A DNA stretch of 64,000 nucleotides from CAZBDU01 sp964490725 (GTDB lineage: Bacteria; Spirochaetota; Spirochaetia; SZUA-6; DRHE01): the NCBI GenBank assembly GCA_964490725.1, contig CAZBDU010000006.1, forward strand, positions 41,138-105,137, written 5' to 3'. The notes beneath the pieces are model-generated. The model had not been told where the DNA came from. It was given only the letters and a program-made list of their open reading frames with translations, and ran no database searches. Below, in pieces: positions 45,609 to 53,890 of this stretch. A program made the translations under genes and the position numbers. Numbering within the stretch: the stretch's first letter is position 1; every line of letters begins with the position of its first letter.

Positions 45609-46409
45609 TCACACCTCGGTTTCCCGCAGCCTCAGGTAGCCGACCAGCCAGGCCGCAGGCGCCAGGGCCGCCCAGAAGAGGATGCGGATCACCAGCCAGA
45701 AGGACCGGGCCATGCCGGTCAGCCTGTCCAGCGTCGCGGGGGAGATCTGCCGTCCCATGATGGTCAGGGTTCCGCCGTCCAGCTGCTGGATGTCCACCGG
45801 GCCGGGCGCGCCGGCCACCAGCCAGGCCGCCAGACCCAGCACCACCCCCAGGGCGATCACCACGACGGTGTTGAACAGAGCCGTCTTCAGGAAGGCGAAT
45901 CTGCGGAAGAACACCGCCCCGGCCAGGAAGACCCCCTGGGTGACCAGGTACACGGCCAGCAGCAGCAGCACCTCCCGGGAGAGGGGGTTGAAGAAGGGAT
46001 GGCCGTAGCCGAAGATGAGGCGGTTGATCCCTTCGCTCGCCGCCGCCACCGCGGTGTAGAACACCACCGCCCCCAGGGCGTAGCCGGCCGAGGTGACCAG
46101 CAGCTTGGAGCCGAACTTCTCCAGGGCCGAGCCCGGCAGCGTCATGTACAGGTGCGCCCGGCCGTTCTGGTGCATCTCCTTGAAGGCCAGGCTGGTCACG
46201 ATGTAGCCGCCGATGAACAGCAGGTTGACGAACAGGTTCAGGTGAAAGCCCGCCGCCGGGCCCTGGAACATGGTGAGCGCGGAGATCACGATGACGGAGC
46301 CGCCCACCGCCGCCATGGCGATCAGCACGCCCCGGTACCCGGAGTGAAAGTCCCGCTGCAGCAGCAGAGCGAAGCGCCGCAGGTCGAAAATGTCGCTTGC
46401 CTTTCTCAC
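45609..46409 (-). CDS. ABC transporter permease, YtrA-operon type
   Basis: This 266-residue membrane protein has about six helices (LFVNLLFIGGYIVTSLAF, VLLLLAVYLVTQGVFLAGAVFF and others) and weak sequence conservation, as usual for ABC-2-like permeases. GTG at 46409 behind AAGGAGGCG is well supported. It starts one base after the ATPase stop. It likely pairs with that ATPase as an exporter or as an antimicrobial- or stress-response system, as in ytr operons. The transported molecule is unknown. Confidence 0.82.
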   Translation of the reverse strand: MRKASDIFDLRRFALLLQRDFHSGYRGVLIAMAAVGGSVIVISALTMFQGPAAGFHLNLFVNLLFIGGYIVTSLAFKEMHQNGRAHLYMTLPGSALEKFGSKLLVTSAGYALGAVVFYTAVAAASEGINRLIFGYGHPFFNPLSREVLLLLAVYLVTQGVFLAGAVFFRRFAFLKTALFNTVVVIALGVVLGLAAWLVAGAPGPVDIQQLDGGTLTIMGRQISPATLDRLTGMARSFWLVIRILFWAALAPAAWLVGYLRLRETEV

Positions 46410-46410
46410 C

Positions 46411-47250
46411 TCACGCCTCCTTTCCGAACAGCGCCTGGACCCGCTCCCGGTTGGTCACCACCGTGTTGAACAGGGTCTCCAGGTCGATGCGGCTCTCTTC
46501 CTCGTCGCGGCTCTCCCGCACCACCACGTAGCCCCCCAGGGTCTTGTCGGCAAACAGCACGCTCTCCGCGGCGGGCTGCTCCTGCACCAGCTCCACGGTG
46601 AGCCGCCGCGAAACCTCGTGCATGGGCTGCTGGAAGATGATCCTGCCCTGGTCCAGAACGATGATCGGATCGATGAGATTCTCCATGTCCCGAACCTGGT
46701 GGGTGGAGATCAGGATCACCTGGTCCTCCTCCCCCGCCTGAGCCAGGAGCCTGCGAAACTGGCTCTTGGAGGGGATGTCCAGCCCGTTGGTGGGCTCGTC
46801 CAGCAGCAGCAGCCGGCAGCGGGAGGCCAGCGCGAAGGCCAGCAGGAACTTCTTCTTCTGCCCGTAGGACAGCTCGGACAGCTTCTGTTCCTCCCGCACC
46901 TCGAACTCCCGCAGGTAGCGCCCGAAGGCCTGGCGGTCGAAGCGGGGGTAGAACCCCGCGTACAGCCGCTGGTAGACGCCGGGGGTCACCGCCGGCACGT
47001 AGAACTCCTCCGGGATGAAGGACAGATCCGCCAGCAGCCCCGGCGCCCGCACGCCCGGGTCGTAGTCCAGCACCCTGCACTCCCCGCCCTGGCGGAAGCG
47101 CAGCCCCGAGATCAGCTTCAGCAGCGTGGTCTTGCCCGCACCGTTCTTTCCCAGCAGGCCGTAGATGTTTCCGGCCTCCAGGCGGAGATCCAGGTGCGAG
47201 AACAGCGGCTGCCTCCCGTAGCCGAAGCTCAGATTCTCGATCGTTACCAC
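46411..47250 (-). CDS. ABC transporter ATP-binding protein, YtrB-like
   Basis: This is a single nucleotide-binding domain of 279 residues. It has Walker A LLGKNGAGKTT, Q-loop region, signature ELSYGQKKKF, Walker B LLLLDEPTNGLD and the H-loop in ISTHQVRD. It is the first gene of a four-gene operon (ATPase, permease, GntR, DUF4097). A strong ribosome site (AAGGAGGGTAAGG) precedes the ATG. Confidence 0.93.
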   Translation of the reverse strand: MVTIENLSFGYGRQPLFSHLDLRLEAGNIYGLLGKNGAGKTTLLKLISGLRFRQGGECRVLDYDPGVRAPGLLADLSFIPEEFYVPAVTPGVYQRLYAGFYPRFDRQAFGRYLREFEVREEQKLSELSYGQKKKFLLAFALASRCRLLLLDEPTNGLDIPSKSQFRRLLAQAGEEDQVILISTHQVRDMENLIDPIIVLDQGRIIFQQPMHEVSRRLTVELVQEQPAAESVLFADKTLGGYVVVRESRDEEESRIDLETLFNTVVTNRERVQALFGKEA

Positions 47251-47268
47251 CTTACCCTCCTTGCTTCA

Positions 47269-47326
47269 CTAGTGTACTATCGTCCTAGGACACTAGGAAT
47301 GTAGAACAAAAGGGTCGCCCCGTCAA
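47269..47326 (-). promoter_or_regulatory. Promoter and YtrA-type operator of the ABC-GntR operon
   Basis: On the minus strand TTGACG (47326-47321), 17 bases and TACATT (47303-47298) form the promoter. Immediately downstream is the inverted repeat CTAGTGT (47269-47275), 14 bases, ACACTAG (47290-47296), covering the expected transcription start. The arms match the AGTGT/ACACT site known for YtrA regulators. Confidence 0.8.
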
Positions 47327-47337
47327 GGCCCCCGGGC

Positions 47338-47366
47338 AAAAAAAGAAAAAAACCGCCTCCAGGCGG
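47338..47366 (-). terminator. Rho-independent terminator reading minus strand
   Basis: The inverted repeat CCGCCT/AGGCGG (47353-47366) is followed, in the minus direction, by a 15-base nearly pure T-run (47352-47338). No minus-strand gene ends immediately before it. It would insulate the ABC-GntR operon from transcripts running in from the creatininase side. Confidence 0.72.
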
Positions 47367-47413
47367 GACGGCGCGGGACGGGACGGGGCCGGCGCGGGAC
47401 GGCGCGGGACGGG
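47365..47413. repeat. 18-bp GC-rich direct repeat
   Basis: GGGACGGCGCGGGACGGG occurs at 47365-47382 and again at 47396-47413, within a longer GGGACGG-rich stretch. It lies just upstream of the promoter-like TACAAT (47436-47441) of the AlgH-like gene. Confidence 0.75.
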
Positions 47414-47451
47414 CGACGAAGCTGCTGCGGAGGTGTACAATAGGGCTCAAC

Positions 47452-48444
47452 ATGAAGGCGCACCGTCTGGTCCGGCCGCGCCGCGCCCCCGGGGCGGCGG
47501 CGCTGGCGTTGGTACTGATCCTGAGCGGGTCCGCCCCTCCGCCGGAGACGGCCGGAGCGGCAGGCGCCCGCGACACGCCCGCTGCCGGCAACGAGGCGCC
47601 GCGGCGGCGGGTGCAGTCCCTGCCTCAGGCCGTGGAGGGCAGCTTCCTGGTGGCCTCCCGGCAGCTCCAGGACCCCAACTTCCGGGAAAGCGTGGTGCTT
47701 CTGATCGCCCACGACCGGGGCGGCGCCCTGGGGCTGGTGATCAACCGTCCCACCGCCATCGCCCTCTCCGAGGTGCTGCCGGGGGTGGCGGGCCTGGAGG
47801 ATCGCCGCCTCTACTTCGGAGGGCCCGTGTCCGCCGGCCGGCCCCTCTTCCTGCTGCGCTCGGACACCCCTCCGCCCTCGGCCAGAAGGGTCCTGGATGA
47901 GGTGTACGTGGGCTCCGACGAGGTGGAGCTGAAGCGCGCCATCGCTGAAGGAGGGGTCGACTACCGCCTGTACGCCGGCTACGCCGGGTGGGGGGCCGGC
48001 CAGCTGGAGGCCGAGCTCGCCCGCGGGGACTGGCAGGTGCTGCGCGCCGAGCCGGACCACATCTTCAGCGACCAGCCCGACCGGGTGTGGGGCGAGCTCA
48101 CCCGGCGTCTGGAGGAGCCGCGGGTTGCCCGCGGGCAGCCGGCGGCTCAGCGCCTGGGCGCCTCGGCCAGGGTCTTCTCCACGTCCCGGACCAGGGCGAT
48201 GGTGGCCCTGGCGGCGTGCTCCAGGTACTCTCTGCCCAGCTCCTCGGTGGCGGCGGTGGCGTCGCCCCAGGTGCCGGACTTGGTGATCTGCCAGACCGTT
48301 CCCGGAGCGGTGAGGAAGAAGGCGGTGTGCACGGCGGGGCTGTCCGGCCGCGGCAGGTTGGGCAGCTCCCTGTTGGCCGCCTCCATGTCCACCAGGCGGG
48401 GATCGATGGCCAGGACCGCCGAGATCTCCGCCTTGCCGGCGTGA
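47452..48444 (+). CDS. YqgE/AlgH (UPF0301)-like protein with apparent signal peptide and antisense tail
   Basis: The AlgH-like domain covers residues about 56-224: GSFLVASRQLQDPNFRESVVLL, GGALGLVINRPT, LYFGGPVSAGRPLF, YAGYAGWGAGQLEAEL and a final VWGELTRRL. It is preceded by a hydrophobic segment resembling a signal peptide (AAALALVLILSGSA), which is unusual for this cytoplasmic family. After the domain the frame runs 105 more codons antisense to the creatininase gene before a stop. That tail looks non-conserved, and a lost stop or a sequence error is possible. TACAAT lies 10 bases before the ATG, so the mRNA could be nearly leaderless. Confidence 0.72.
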   Translation: MKAHRLVRPRRAPGAAALALVLILSGSAPPPETAGAAGARDTPAAGNEAPRRRVQSLPQAVEGSFLVASRQLQDPNFRESVVLLIAHDRGGALGLVINRPTAIALSEVLPGVAGLEDRRLYFGGPVSAGRPLFLLRSDTPPPSARRVLDEVYVGSDEVELKRAIAEGGVDYRLYAGYAGWGAGQLEAELARGDWQVLRAEPDHIFSDQPDRVWGELTRRLEEPRVARGQPAAQRLGASARVFSTSRTRAMVALAACSRYSLPSSSVAAVASPQVPDLVICQTVPGAVRKKAVCTAGLSGRGRLGSSLLAASMSTRRGSMARTAEISALPA

Positions 48445-48932
48445 AGCCCGTGCTCGCCGCCGCTGAAGCGCCCCGCCACTTCAGCAGGCAGGCCTTCCCA
48501 GTAGGACAGCGGGTAGGCCCGGCAGTCCCGGGGCAGCTTCTCCGCGGCCCTGGCGCAGCCGAAGGCGATGGCGTAGGTGTTGTCGAAGTGCCCGTTCAGG
48601 AAGATGATGCGTTTGAAGCCGGCCCGGCCGAAGGCCAGGCAGAGGTCCTGGATCACCGCCATGAAGGTCTCGATGGACAGGTCGAAGACGCTGGTGAAGC
48701 CCCGGTGCGGGTAGGACAGCCCGTAGCTCACCGGAGGGGCCACCAGGGCGCCCAGCTCGGCGGCCACCCGTGAGGCGATCTCCACGGGAATCAGCACGTC
48801 CGTGGCGGTGGGTCCCGCCGGACCGTGCTGCTCGGTGGAGCCCACGGGCACGATCACCGTGGAGCCCTTCTTGAGGTACCTCTCCACCTCAGGGTTGGTC
48901 ATGTGTCCCAGAAAAACGGTCTGCGGTTTCAA
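48147..48932 (-). CDS. Creatininase-family amidohydrolase
   Basis: The 261-residue protein has the metal-binding pattern of creatininase: PVGSTEQHGP (Glu and His), TATD (Asp), LNGHFDN and HAGKAEIS (Glu). The family includes creatinine amidohydrolase, enzymes of cofactor synthesis and many uncharacterised sugar-cluster members. It starts 12 bases after the last permease gene of transporter 2 and probably belongs to that operon, so it may act on the imported compound. Its 3' end overlaps the opposing AlgH-like frame by 298 bases. Confidence 0.88.
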   Translation of the reverse strand: MKPQTVFLGHMTNPEVERYLKKGSTVIVPVGSTEQHGPAGPTATDVLIPVEIASRVAAELGALVAPPVSYGLSYPHRGFTSVFDLSIETFMAVIQDLCLAFGRAGFKRIIFLNGHFDNTYAIAFGCARAAEKLPRDCRAYPLSYWEGLPAEVAGRFSGGEHGLHAGKAEISAVLAIDPRLVDMEAANRELPNLPRPDSPAVHTAFFLTAPGTVWQITKSGTWGDATAATEELGREYLEHAARATIALVRDVEKTLAEAPRR

Positions 48933-48944
48933 GCGCTTCCTCCT

Positions 48945-49937
48945 CTACCGGCCCCGCCGGTTGCTCACGTAGACGATCAGCAGCACGAACAGCACGATCC
49001 CGAACCCCAGCCACTTCCCGGCGTCCCCCCACCCCAGCGCGACCAGCAGGTTGGTGAGGGTCTGCAGAAAAACCGCGCCCAGGATCACCCCGATGTAGTT
49101 GCCGTCCCCGCCGGTGAGGGAAACCCCTCCCACCACCGCCGCGGCGATGCTCGGCATCACGTAGTTGGAGCCCATGTCCTTGAAGGCAATGCCCATGTTG
49201 CCGATCAGCAGCAGGCCGATGAGGCTGGCCAGCGTGCCGCTGATCATGAAGGCCACGCAGCGCACCGCCCGCACGTTCACCCCGCTCAGGTAGGCCGCCG
49301 ACTGGTTGGCGCCCACGCCGAAGAGCTTCATCCCCCACCTGGTCCTGTTCAGGACGATCGTGACCACCACCGCCACGATGATCAGGGTGAACAGGATGTT
49401 TGGGAAGATCCCCACCGACTTGGCCGCCATGATCTGCAGCACCGGAGAAGGCCGGCCGGTGATGTTCCGTCCGGCGGTGTAGACGTTGATGGCTCCCTGC
49501 AGGATGCTGGCCATGGCCAGCGTCACCACCAGGGGCGGAAGCTTCACGAAGGCGGCCAGCACGCCGTTCGCCAGGCCCACCACCAGCCCGATTCCCAGCG
49601 CCACCAGCACCGCCAGCCACAGGTTGGCGTTCATGCCGTTCATGATGCTGGCGGTGAGCACCGCGGTAATCGTAGCGGTGTAGCCCACCGAGAGGTCCAG
49701 CCCGTCCCCTCCGGCGGCGATCACCACCATCTGGCAGAGGCCGAACAGCGCAATGAAGGAGGCCAGCTTCACCGTCAGCAGAATCTGGCCCAGGCTGAGG
49801 AAATTGCTGACCACGATCTGCCCAATGAGAAAGAGAAACACGATCAGGGCAAACGCCACGACCAGCTTCTTGTGCCGGTTGTAGATCCTGTAGGCGGCGG
49901 TGCCGCTCAGGCTCGTTCCTCTCGCCATGCTACTCAT
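48945..49937 (-). CDS. CUT2 sugar ABC transporter permease b, transporter 2
   Basis: This 330-residue permease of the RbsC/XylH type has about nine helices. The conserved block VVIAAGGDGLDLSVGYTATI and the contact segment GVGANQSAAYLSGVNVR are present. ATG at 49937 overlaps the preceding permease stop by four bases. ATG at 49928 is an alternative. It probably forms a heterodimer with the preceding permease. Confidence 0.92.
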   Translation of the reverse strand: MSSMARGTSLSGTAAYRIYNRHKKLVVAFALIVFLFLIGQIVVSNFLSLGQILLTVKLASFIALFGLCQMVVIAAGGDGLDLSVGYTATITAVLTASIMNGMNANLWLAVLVALGIGLVVGLANGVLAAFVKLPPLVVTLAMASILQGAINVYTAGRNITGRPSPVLQIMAAKSVGIFPNILFTLIIVAVVVTIVLNRTRWGMKLFGVGANQSAAYLSGVNVRAVRCVAFMISGTLASLIGLLLIGNMGIAFKDMGSNYVMPSIAAAVVGGVSLTGGDGNYIGVILGAVFLQTLTNLLVALGWGDAGKWLGFGIVLFVLLIVYVSNRRGR

Positions 49938-50959
49938 ATCATCTTGCTCTTCTTCGTCTTGGCCCTTCTGCTCGCCAGGGTGTAGGCCTGGGAGCTGGCG
50001 ATGGCCACGATGACGATCGCTCCGCTCACCAGGGTCTGGTAAGCGTAAGAGATGTTGGCAAAGAAGATGATCTTGTTGACGAAGCTCAGGATCAAGGCGC
50101 CCACCAGGGCGAAGAAAACGCTGCCCCTCCCCCCGGTGAGGGCGATGCCACCGACCACCGCCGCGGCGATGGCCCTCAAGGTAAGCGGGTCGCCCAGCCT
50201 GGCGTCGCCGGACTGGTTCTGCCCCACAAAGAACAGGGCTGCCAGAAAGATGAAGGTGGAGTTGATCATGAAGGCCTGCATCTGCACCCTGGCGGTGTTG
50301 ATCCCGCTCTCGTAGGCGCTGTCGTTGTTGCTGCCCACCGCGTAGATGTACCTGCCGGTCCGGGTCCTCCTGATCACCAGCCACACCGCGCAGGCCACCA
50401 GCACCAGGATCAGGGCGGGCGGCACCACCGCGGCGAAGGAGGCCAGGCCGGCCGGCGCCCCTTCCACCTGGCCCACGTTGTAGAAGGCCTTGAACCACTC
50501 CACCGCCTCCCCGCCCGGGGTGGGGCGCAGGAACAGCGCGATGCCGAGCCACATGAAGGAGGTGGCGAAGGTGACAATCACCGGTGGAATGCGCAGATAC
50601 CCCACGCCGATCCCGTTCACCACCGCCACCCCCATGGCCACGGCAAAGGTGACCGCCAGGGCCAGGAGCCCCGTGAGGGGCTCCCCTTTCTTCATGACCG
50701 TGGTGAGCACGCACGTAAACAGGGACAGCGCCGTGCCCGCCGAAAGGTCCAGCCCCCCGGAGAGAATCACCGCCGCCTGCCCCATGGTAAGCAGCACCAG
50801 GGGGGTGAAGGCGTTGATGTTGCGCACGATCGATTTGGTGGCGAAGAAGTTACGCTGCAGAACCGCGGTGACGGCCACCATCACCACCAGGATGATCAGG
50901 CTGGAGAACTCCGGCTTGGCGAGGAACCTTCGGAGCGCGGAGTCGTTTGCCGGCTTCAT
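49934..50959 (-). CDS. CUT2 sugar ABC transporter permease a, transporter 2
   Basis: The 341-residue membrane protein has the hallmark MGQAAVILSGGLDLSAGTALSL and the cytoplasmic loop AVGSNNDSAYESGINTARV. It has about nine membrane helices. Its ATG overlaps the ATPase stop by four bases, and its own stop overlaps the second permease start. The tight packing indicates one transcript from the binding-protein gene onward. Confidence 0.92.
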   Translation of the reverse strand: MKPANDSALRRFLAKPEFSSLIILVVMVAVTAVLQRNFFATKSIVRNINAFTPLVLLTMGQAAVILSGGLDLSAGTALSLFTCVLTTVMKKGEPLTGLLALAVTFAVAMGVAVVNGIGVGYLRIPPVIVTFATSFMWLGIALFLRPTPGGEAVEWFKAFYNVGQVEGAPAGLASFAAVVPPALILVLVACAVWLVIRRTRTGRYIYAVGSNNDSAYESGINTARVQMQAFMINSTFIFLAALFFVGQNQSGDARLGDPLTLRAIAAAVVGGIALTGGRGSVFFALVGALILSFVNKIIFFANISYAYQTLVSGAIVIVAIASSQAYTLASRRAKTKKSKMI

Positions 50960-52500
50960 TGCCTCCCCGTCCCTTCTTCCGGTTCGTCCACGCAGCCCAT
51001 GGAGGCCCCGATGATGGCGTCGTCGCAGATCTCCTCTCCCTCCAGGGTGGCCACGATGCGCCCCTCGTACATGATCATGATCCGGTCGCAGTACTGGATC
51101 AGCTCCTCGTTGTCACTGGCGTACAGGATCACCCCCATCTGCTTCTCACGGACCTGGCCCACGATGTATTCGTACAGGTCCCCCTTGGCCCCCACGTCCA
51201 CGCCCTTGGCGGGATCCGCCAGCAGCAGCACCGAGGCCTGAAAGGGCAGCCACTTGCCCACGACCACCTTCTGCTGGTTGCCGCCGGAGAGGGTGCGCAC
51301 CGGCGCCTCCAGGCTCTCCGCCTTGATGGACAGGACCTCCACCACCGCGTCGCACTCCCTGCGGTACCGCCGGCGGGGTGTGAACAACGGCTGCCGCCTG
51401 AGGCCCAGCCTGGGAAAGACCATGTTGGTGAACACCGAATGCTTGAGAAACAGGCCCTCCAGCTCCCGGTCGCCCGGCACCAGGAGGACGTTGTTGCGGA
51501 CGGCCTCGGCCGGCCGGTTCAGCCTGATCCTGCGTCCGTTCACCTCCGCCTCACCCTCTGCGCCGCGGTAGTTGCCCGCCAGGGCCAGCATGAGCTCGTG
51601 CTGCCCCTGCCCGGCCAGTCCGCCCACTCCCAGGATCTCACCCTTGCGCAGCTCGAAGGACACGTCCCTGAGGAGCTTGCCATAGTTGAGGTTCCGCACC
51701 CTCAGCACCGCCTGGCCGGTCACGGCCCGGTGATCCCTCTTGACCGCCTCGCGCTTCACCTCGCCGGTGATGTAGCCGATGATCTTCTCCCGGTCCCTGC
51801 CTTCCCGGGCAAAATCGATGCTGCCGGCGTTCTCTCCGTTGCGGAACACGATGACGTCGTCGCAGATCTCCATGACTTCCGACAACCGGTGCGAGGTGAA
51901 CACGATCGCCACTCCCCGTTCAGCCAGGGTGCGCATGGTGGCGAACAGGCTCTCCACCTGCGCCCGCTCCAGCGCCGCGGTGGGCTCGTCCAGGATGAGA
52001 AGCTTCGGCCGGGCGGTGATCGCCTTGGCGATCTCCACGATCTGCATCTCTCCCGGGTGGAGCTCATAGACCATCTTCCCGATGTCCAGGCCGGGAAGCA
52101 GCTGGTCCACGATCTCCTGGGAGATCTCCCGGGCGTCCTGATCGTTCAGGAACAGGCCCTTCTTCCTCTCGCCCCCCAGCACGATGTTCTGCCAGACCGG
52201 CAGGTCCGCCACCAGGCTAAGGTTCTGGTACACCATGGCGATTCCGTCGCCCCGGGCCTCGTTCGGATTGCGGTACCGCACGGTGCTCCCGCCCAGCACG
52301 ATCTCCCCGGCGTCGGGGCTGTAGACGCCGGAGATGATCTTGGACATGGTGCTCTTGCCGGAGCCGTTGGCCCCCAGCAGGCCCGTGATCCTGCCCTGCC
52401 GGCAGGTCAGGTCGGCACCGGACAGAGCCACCACGCCTCCGAAGCGCTTCTTGATGCCTCTTGCTTCCAGGACCTTCACGCCGTTCCACCCGTCCTGCAT
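50956..52500 (-). CDS. CUT2 sugar ABC transporter ATPase, transporter 2
   Basis: This 514-residue double ATPase has a normal first domain: Walker A LLGANGSGKST, unusual signature ELHPGEMQIVEIAKA, Walker B LLILDEPTAAL. In the second domain the Walker B region reads LLLADPAKGVDVG, so the aspartate is Ala and the catalytic glutamate is Asp. LSGGNQQK is intact. The second site is probably not hydrolytic. ATG at 52500 is chosen because an upstream ATG at 52542 lies in an intercistronic hairpin. No good ribosome site is seen for either. Confidence 0.9.
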   Translation of the reverse strand: MQDGWNGVKVLEARGIKKRFGGVVALSGADLTCRQGRITGLLGANGSGKSTMSKIISGVYSPDAGEIVLGGSTVRYRNPNEARGDGIAMVYQNLSLVADLPVWQNIVLGGERKKGLFLNDQDAREISQEIVDQLLPGLDIGKMVYELHPGEMQIVEIAKAITARPKLLILDEPTAALERAQVESLFATMRTLAERGVAIVFTSHRLSEVMEICDDVIVFRNGENAGSIDFAREGRDREKIIGYITGEVKREAVKRDHRAVTGQAVLRVRNLNYGKLLRDVSFELRKGEILGVGGLAGQGQHELMLALAGNYRGAEGEAEVNGRRIRLNRPAEAVRNNVLLVPGDRELEGLFLKHSVFTNMVFPRLGLRRQPLFTPRRRYRRECDAVVEVLSIKAESLEAPVRTLSGGNQQKVVVGKWLPFQASVLLLADPAKGVDVGAKGDLYEYIVGQVREKQMGVILYASDNEELIQYCDRIMIMYEGRIVATLEGEEICDDAIIGASMGCVDEPEEGTGRQ

Positions 52501-52510
52501 ATGGAAAAGG

Positions 52511-52539
52511 TCAGGAGGCGGATGACCCCCGCCCCCTGA
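52511..52539 (-). terminator. Intercistronic hairpin between binding-protein and ATPase genes, transporter 2
   Basis: TCAGGAGGCGG pairs with CCGCCCCCTGA (11 positions, one mismatch, seven-base loop) and is followed on the minus strand by CCTTTT. It is in the same position as the hairpin of transporter 1 and probably acts as a partial terminator or mRNA stabiliser favouring the binding protein. Confidence 0.65.
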
Positions 52540-52581
52540 CATTCGATGCCGTTTGCCGCTGCAAACTGTCAGCCGCCTCTC

Positions 52582-53664
52582 CTACTGGAAGAGGGCCTCC
52601 GCCGTCGCCTCTGGCATGACCTCGCTCAGCAGGTAGTCGTCGGGCTTGTCCTTCAACAGTTCCCAGCCCTGGTCGAAGTTCTCGTCGGTAATGAACATGG
52701 AGACCTTGTAGAAGTAAGTGTTGTTCTTCAAGACTCCCGGCTTCCACTTCTTTCCGTTGTACATCTGCAGGGCCATGCGGAAGGCCGTCCCGCCGATCCC
52801 CGGGGGGTTGGGCTGGGTGCAGGCCTTGAAATCGGCGCCCTGATCGCGCAGCTTCTTCCACTCCTTGAAGAACGCCGTACCGGGGTCCCCGAACATGACC
52901 TTGGGCAGCTTGTTGGCGTCCAGGAAGGCGGAGAGCACACCAAAGGCCTCTCCGTCCTGGGTGATCACCCCGTCGATCCTCTGGCCGGAGCCGATGATCT
53001 GGGTGGCCACTTCCTTTGCCTTGGTCTGGTCCCAGTAGCCGGTGGTATCGGCGATCAGCTTGATGTCGGGGTAGTTCTTGAGCACGTCGTAGGTGGCCTG
53101 GATGCGATCGTTGTTGGCGGGGTGGCCGTCCAGACCGTAGATCTGGATGACGTTGCCCTTCTTCAGGGTGGAGGCGATCCACTCGACGTTCTTCTTGTTC
53201 CACGCGTAGTGGTCCAGAGTCACGTTGAGCACATCCGGGGCGGTCACGGTGGCGTCGTAGGAGACCACCAGGATGCCCTCGTCCTGGGCCTCCTTGATCA
53301 CGCCGTTCAGCGCGTCCGGCGAGTTCGGGTTGACCAGGATGATGTCCACCCCCTGAGAGATGAAGTCGCGCAGGATGTTGGCCTGCTCGGTGGCATCCCC
53401 GTTGGTCACGTTGTTCACCAGCTTGTAGCTGGCGATCTTCTTGGCCGCCACGTACTCGTTGCCGACCTGCTCCAGGGCGGCGATCATGATGTTCCGCCAG
53501 GAAGTGCCGGAGGATCCGGTGGAGATCCCGACCACAGGCAGCTTCTTGCCCCCCGCCGCCGTCTCACTCGCTCCCCCCGCCGTCAACGAGACGGTGAAGG
53601 CGAGCATCATCACCAGAGCCATGCACACGATTCTGAACACTTTTCCTTTCATAGTCCCTCTCAT
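52582..53664 (-). CDS. CUT2 sugar ABC transporter substrate-binding protein, transporter 2
   Basis: The 360-residue periplasmic-binding protein has a signal peptide ending near TVSLTAGG, a Ser/Glu/Ala linker, and lobes marked by VVGISTGSSGTSWRN, QGVDIILVNPNSPDALN and DGVITQDGEAFGV. The AGGxSE pattern in place of a lipobox is also seen in transporter 3. ATG at 53664 behind GAGGAA is chosen. ATG at 53652 is possible. The ligand is unknown. A 226-base gap separates it from the oxidoreductase gene upstream. Confidence 0.92.
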   Translation of the reverse strand: MRGTMKGKVFRIVCMALVMMLAFTVSLTAGGASETAAGGKKLPVVGISTGSSGTSWRNIMIAALEQVGNEYVAAKKIASYKLVNNVTNGDATEQANILRDFISQGVDIILVNPNSPDALNGVIKEAQDEGILVVSYDATVTAPDVLNVTLDHYAWNKKNVEWIASTLKKGNVIQIYGLDGHPANNDRIQATYDVLKNYPDIKLIADTTGYWDQTKAKEVATQIIGSGQRIDGVITQDGEAFGVLSAFLDANKLPKVMFGDPGTAFFKEWKKLRDQGADFKACTQPNPPGIGGTAFRMALQMYNGKKWKPGVLKNNTYFYKVSMFITDENFDQGWELLKDKPDDYLLSEVMPEATAEALFQ

Positions 53665-53890
53665 AGTTCCTCGTTCCTCCTTGGTTTTTTACCCTCTCCT
53701 TTGCCCGCTGCCCGAAAGGCGCGTCTGCAAAGGCTGCCAGGGCCTCCTTTTACAGATTCCTCCTGCCGCCGACGCACCACCTCCTTCCGCTGGATTTCAG
53801 CCACTGCAGCCACTGCAGCCGTTCGGCCAGCCGGCGTTGAGGGCACGGGGGCCCCCCAACGTCCGGGCGCCCGTCGCGAAGGCGGCACTT

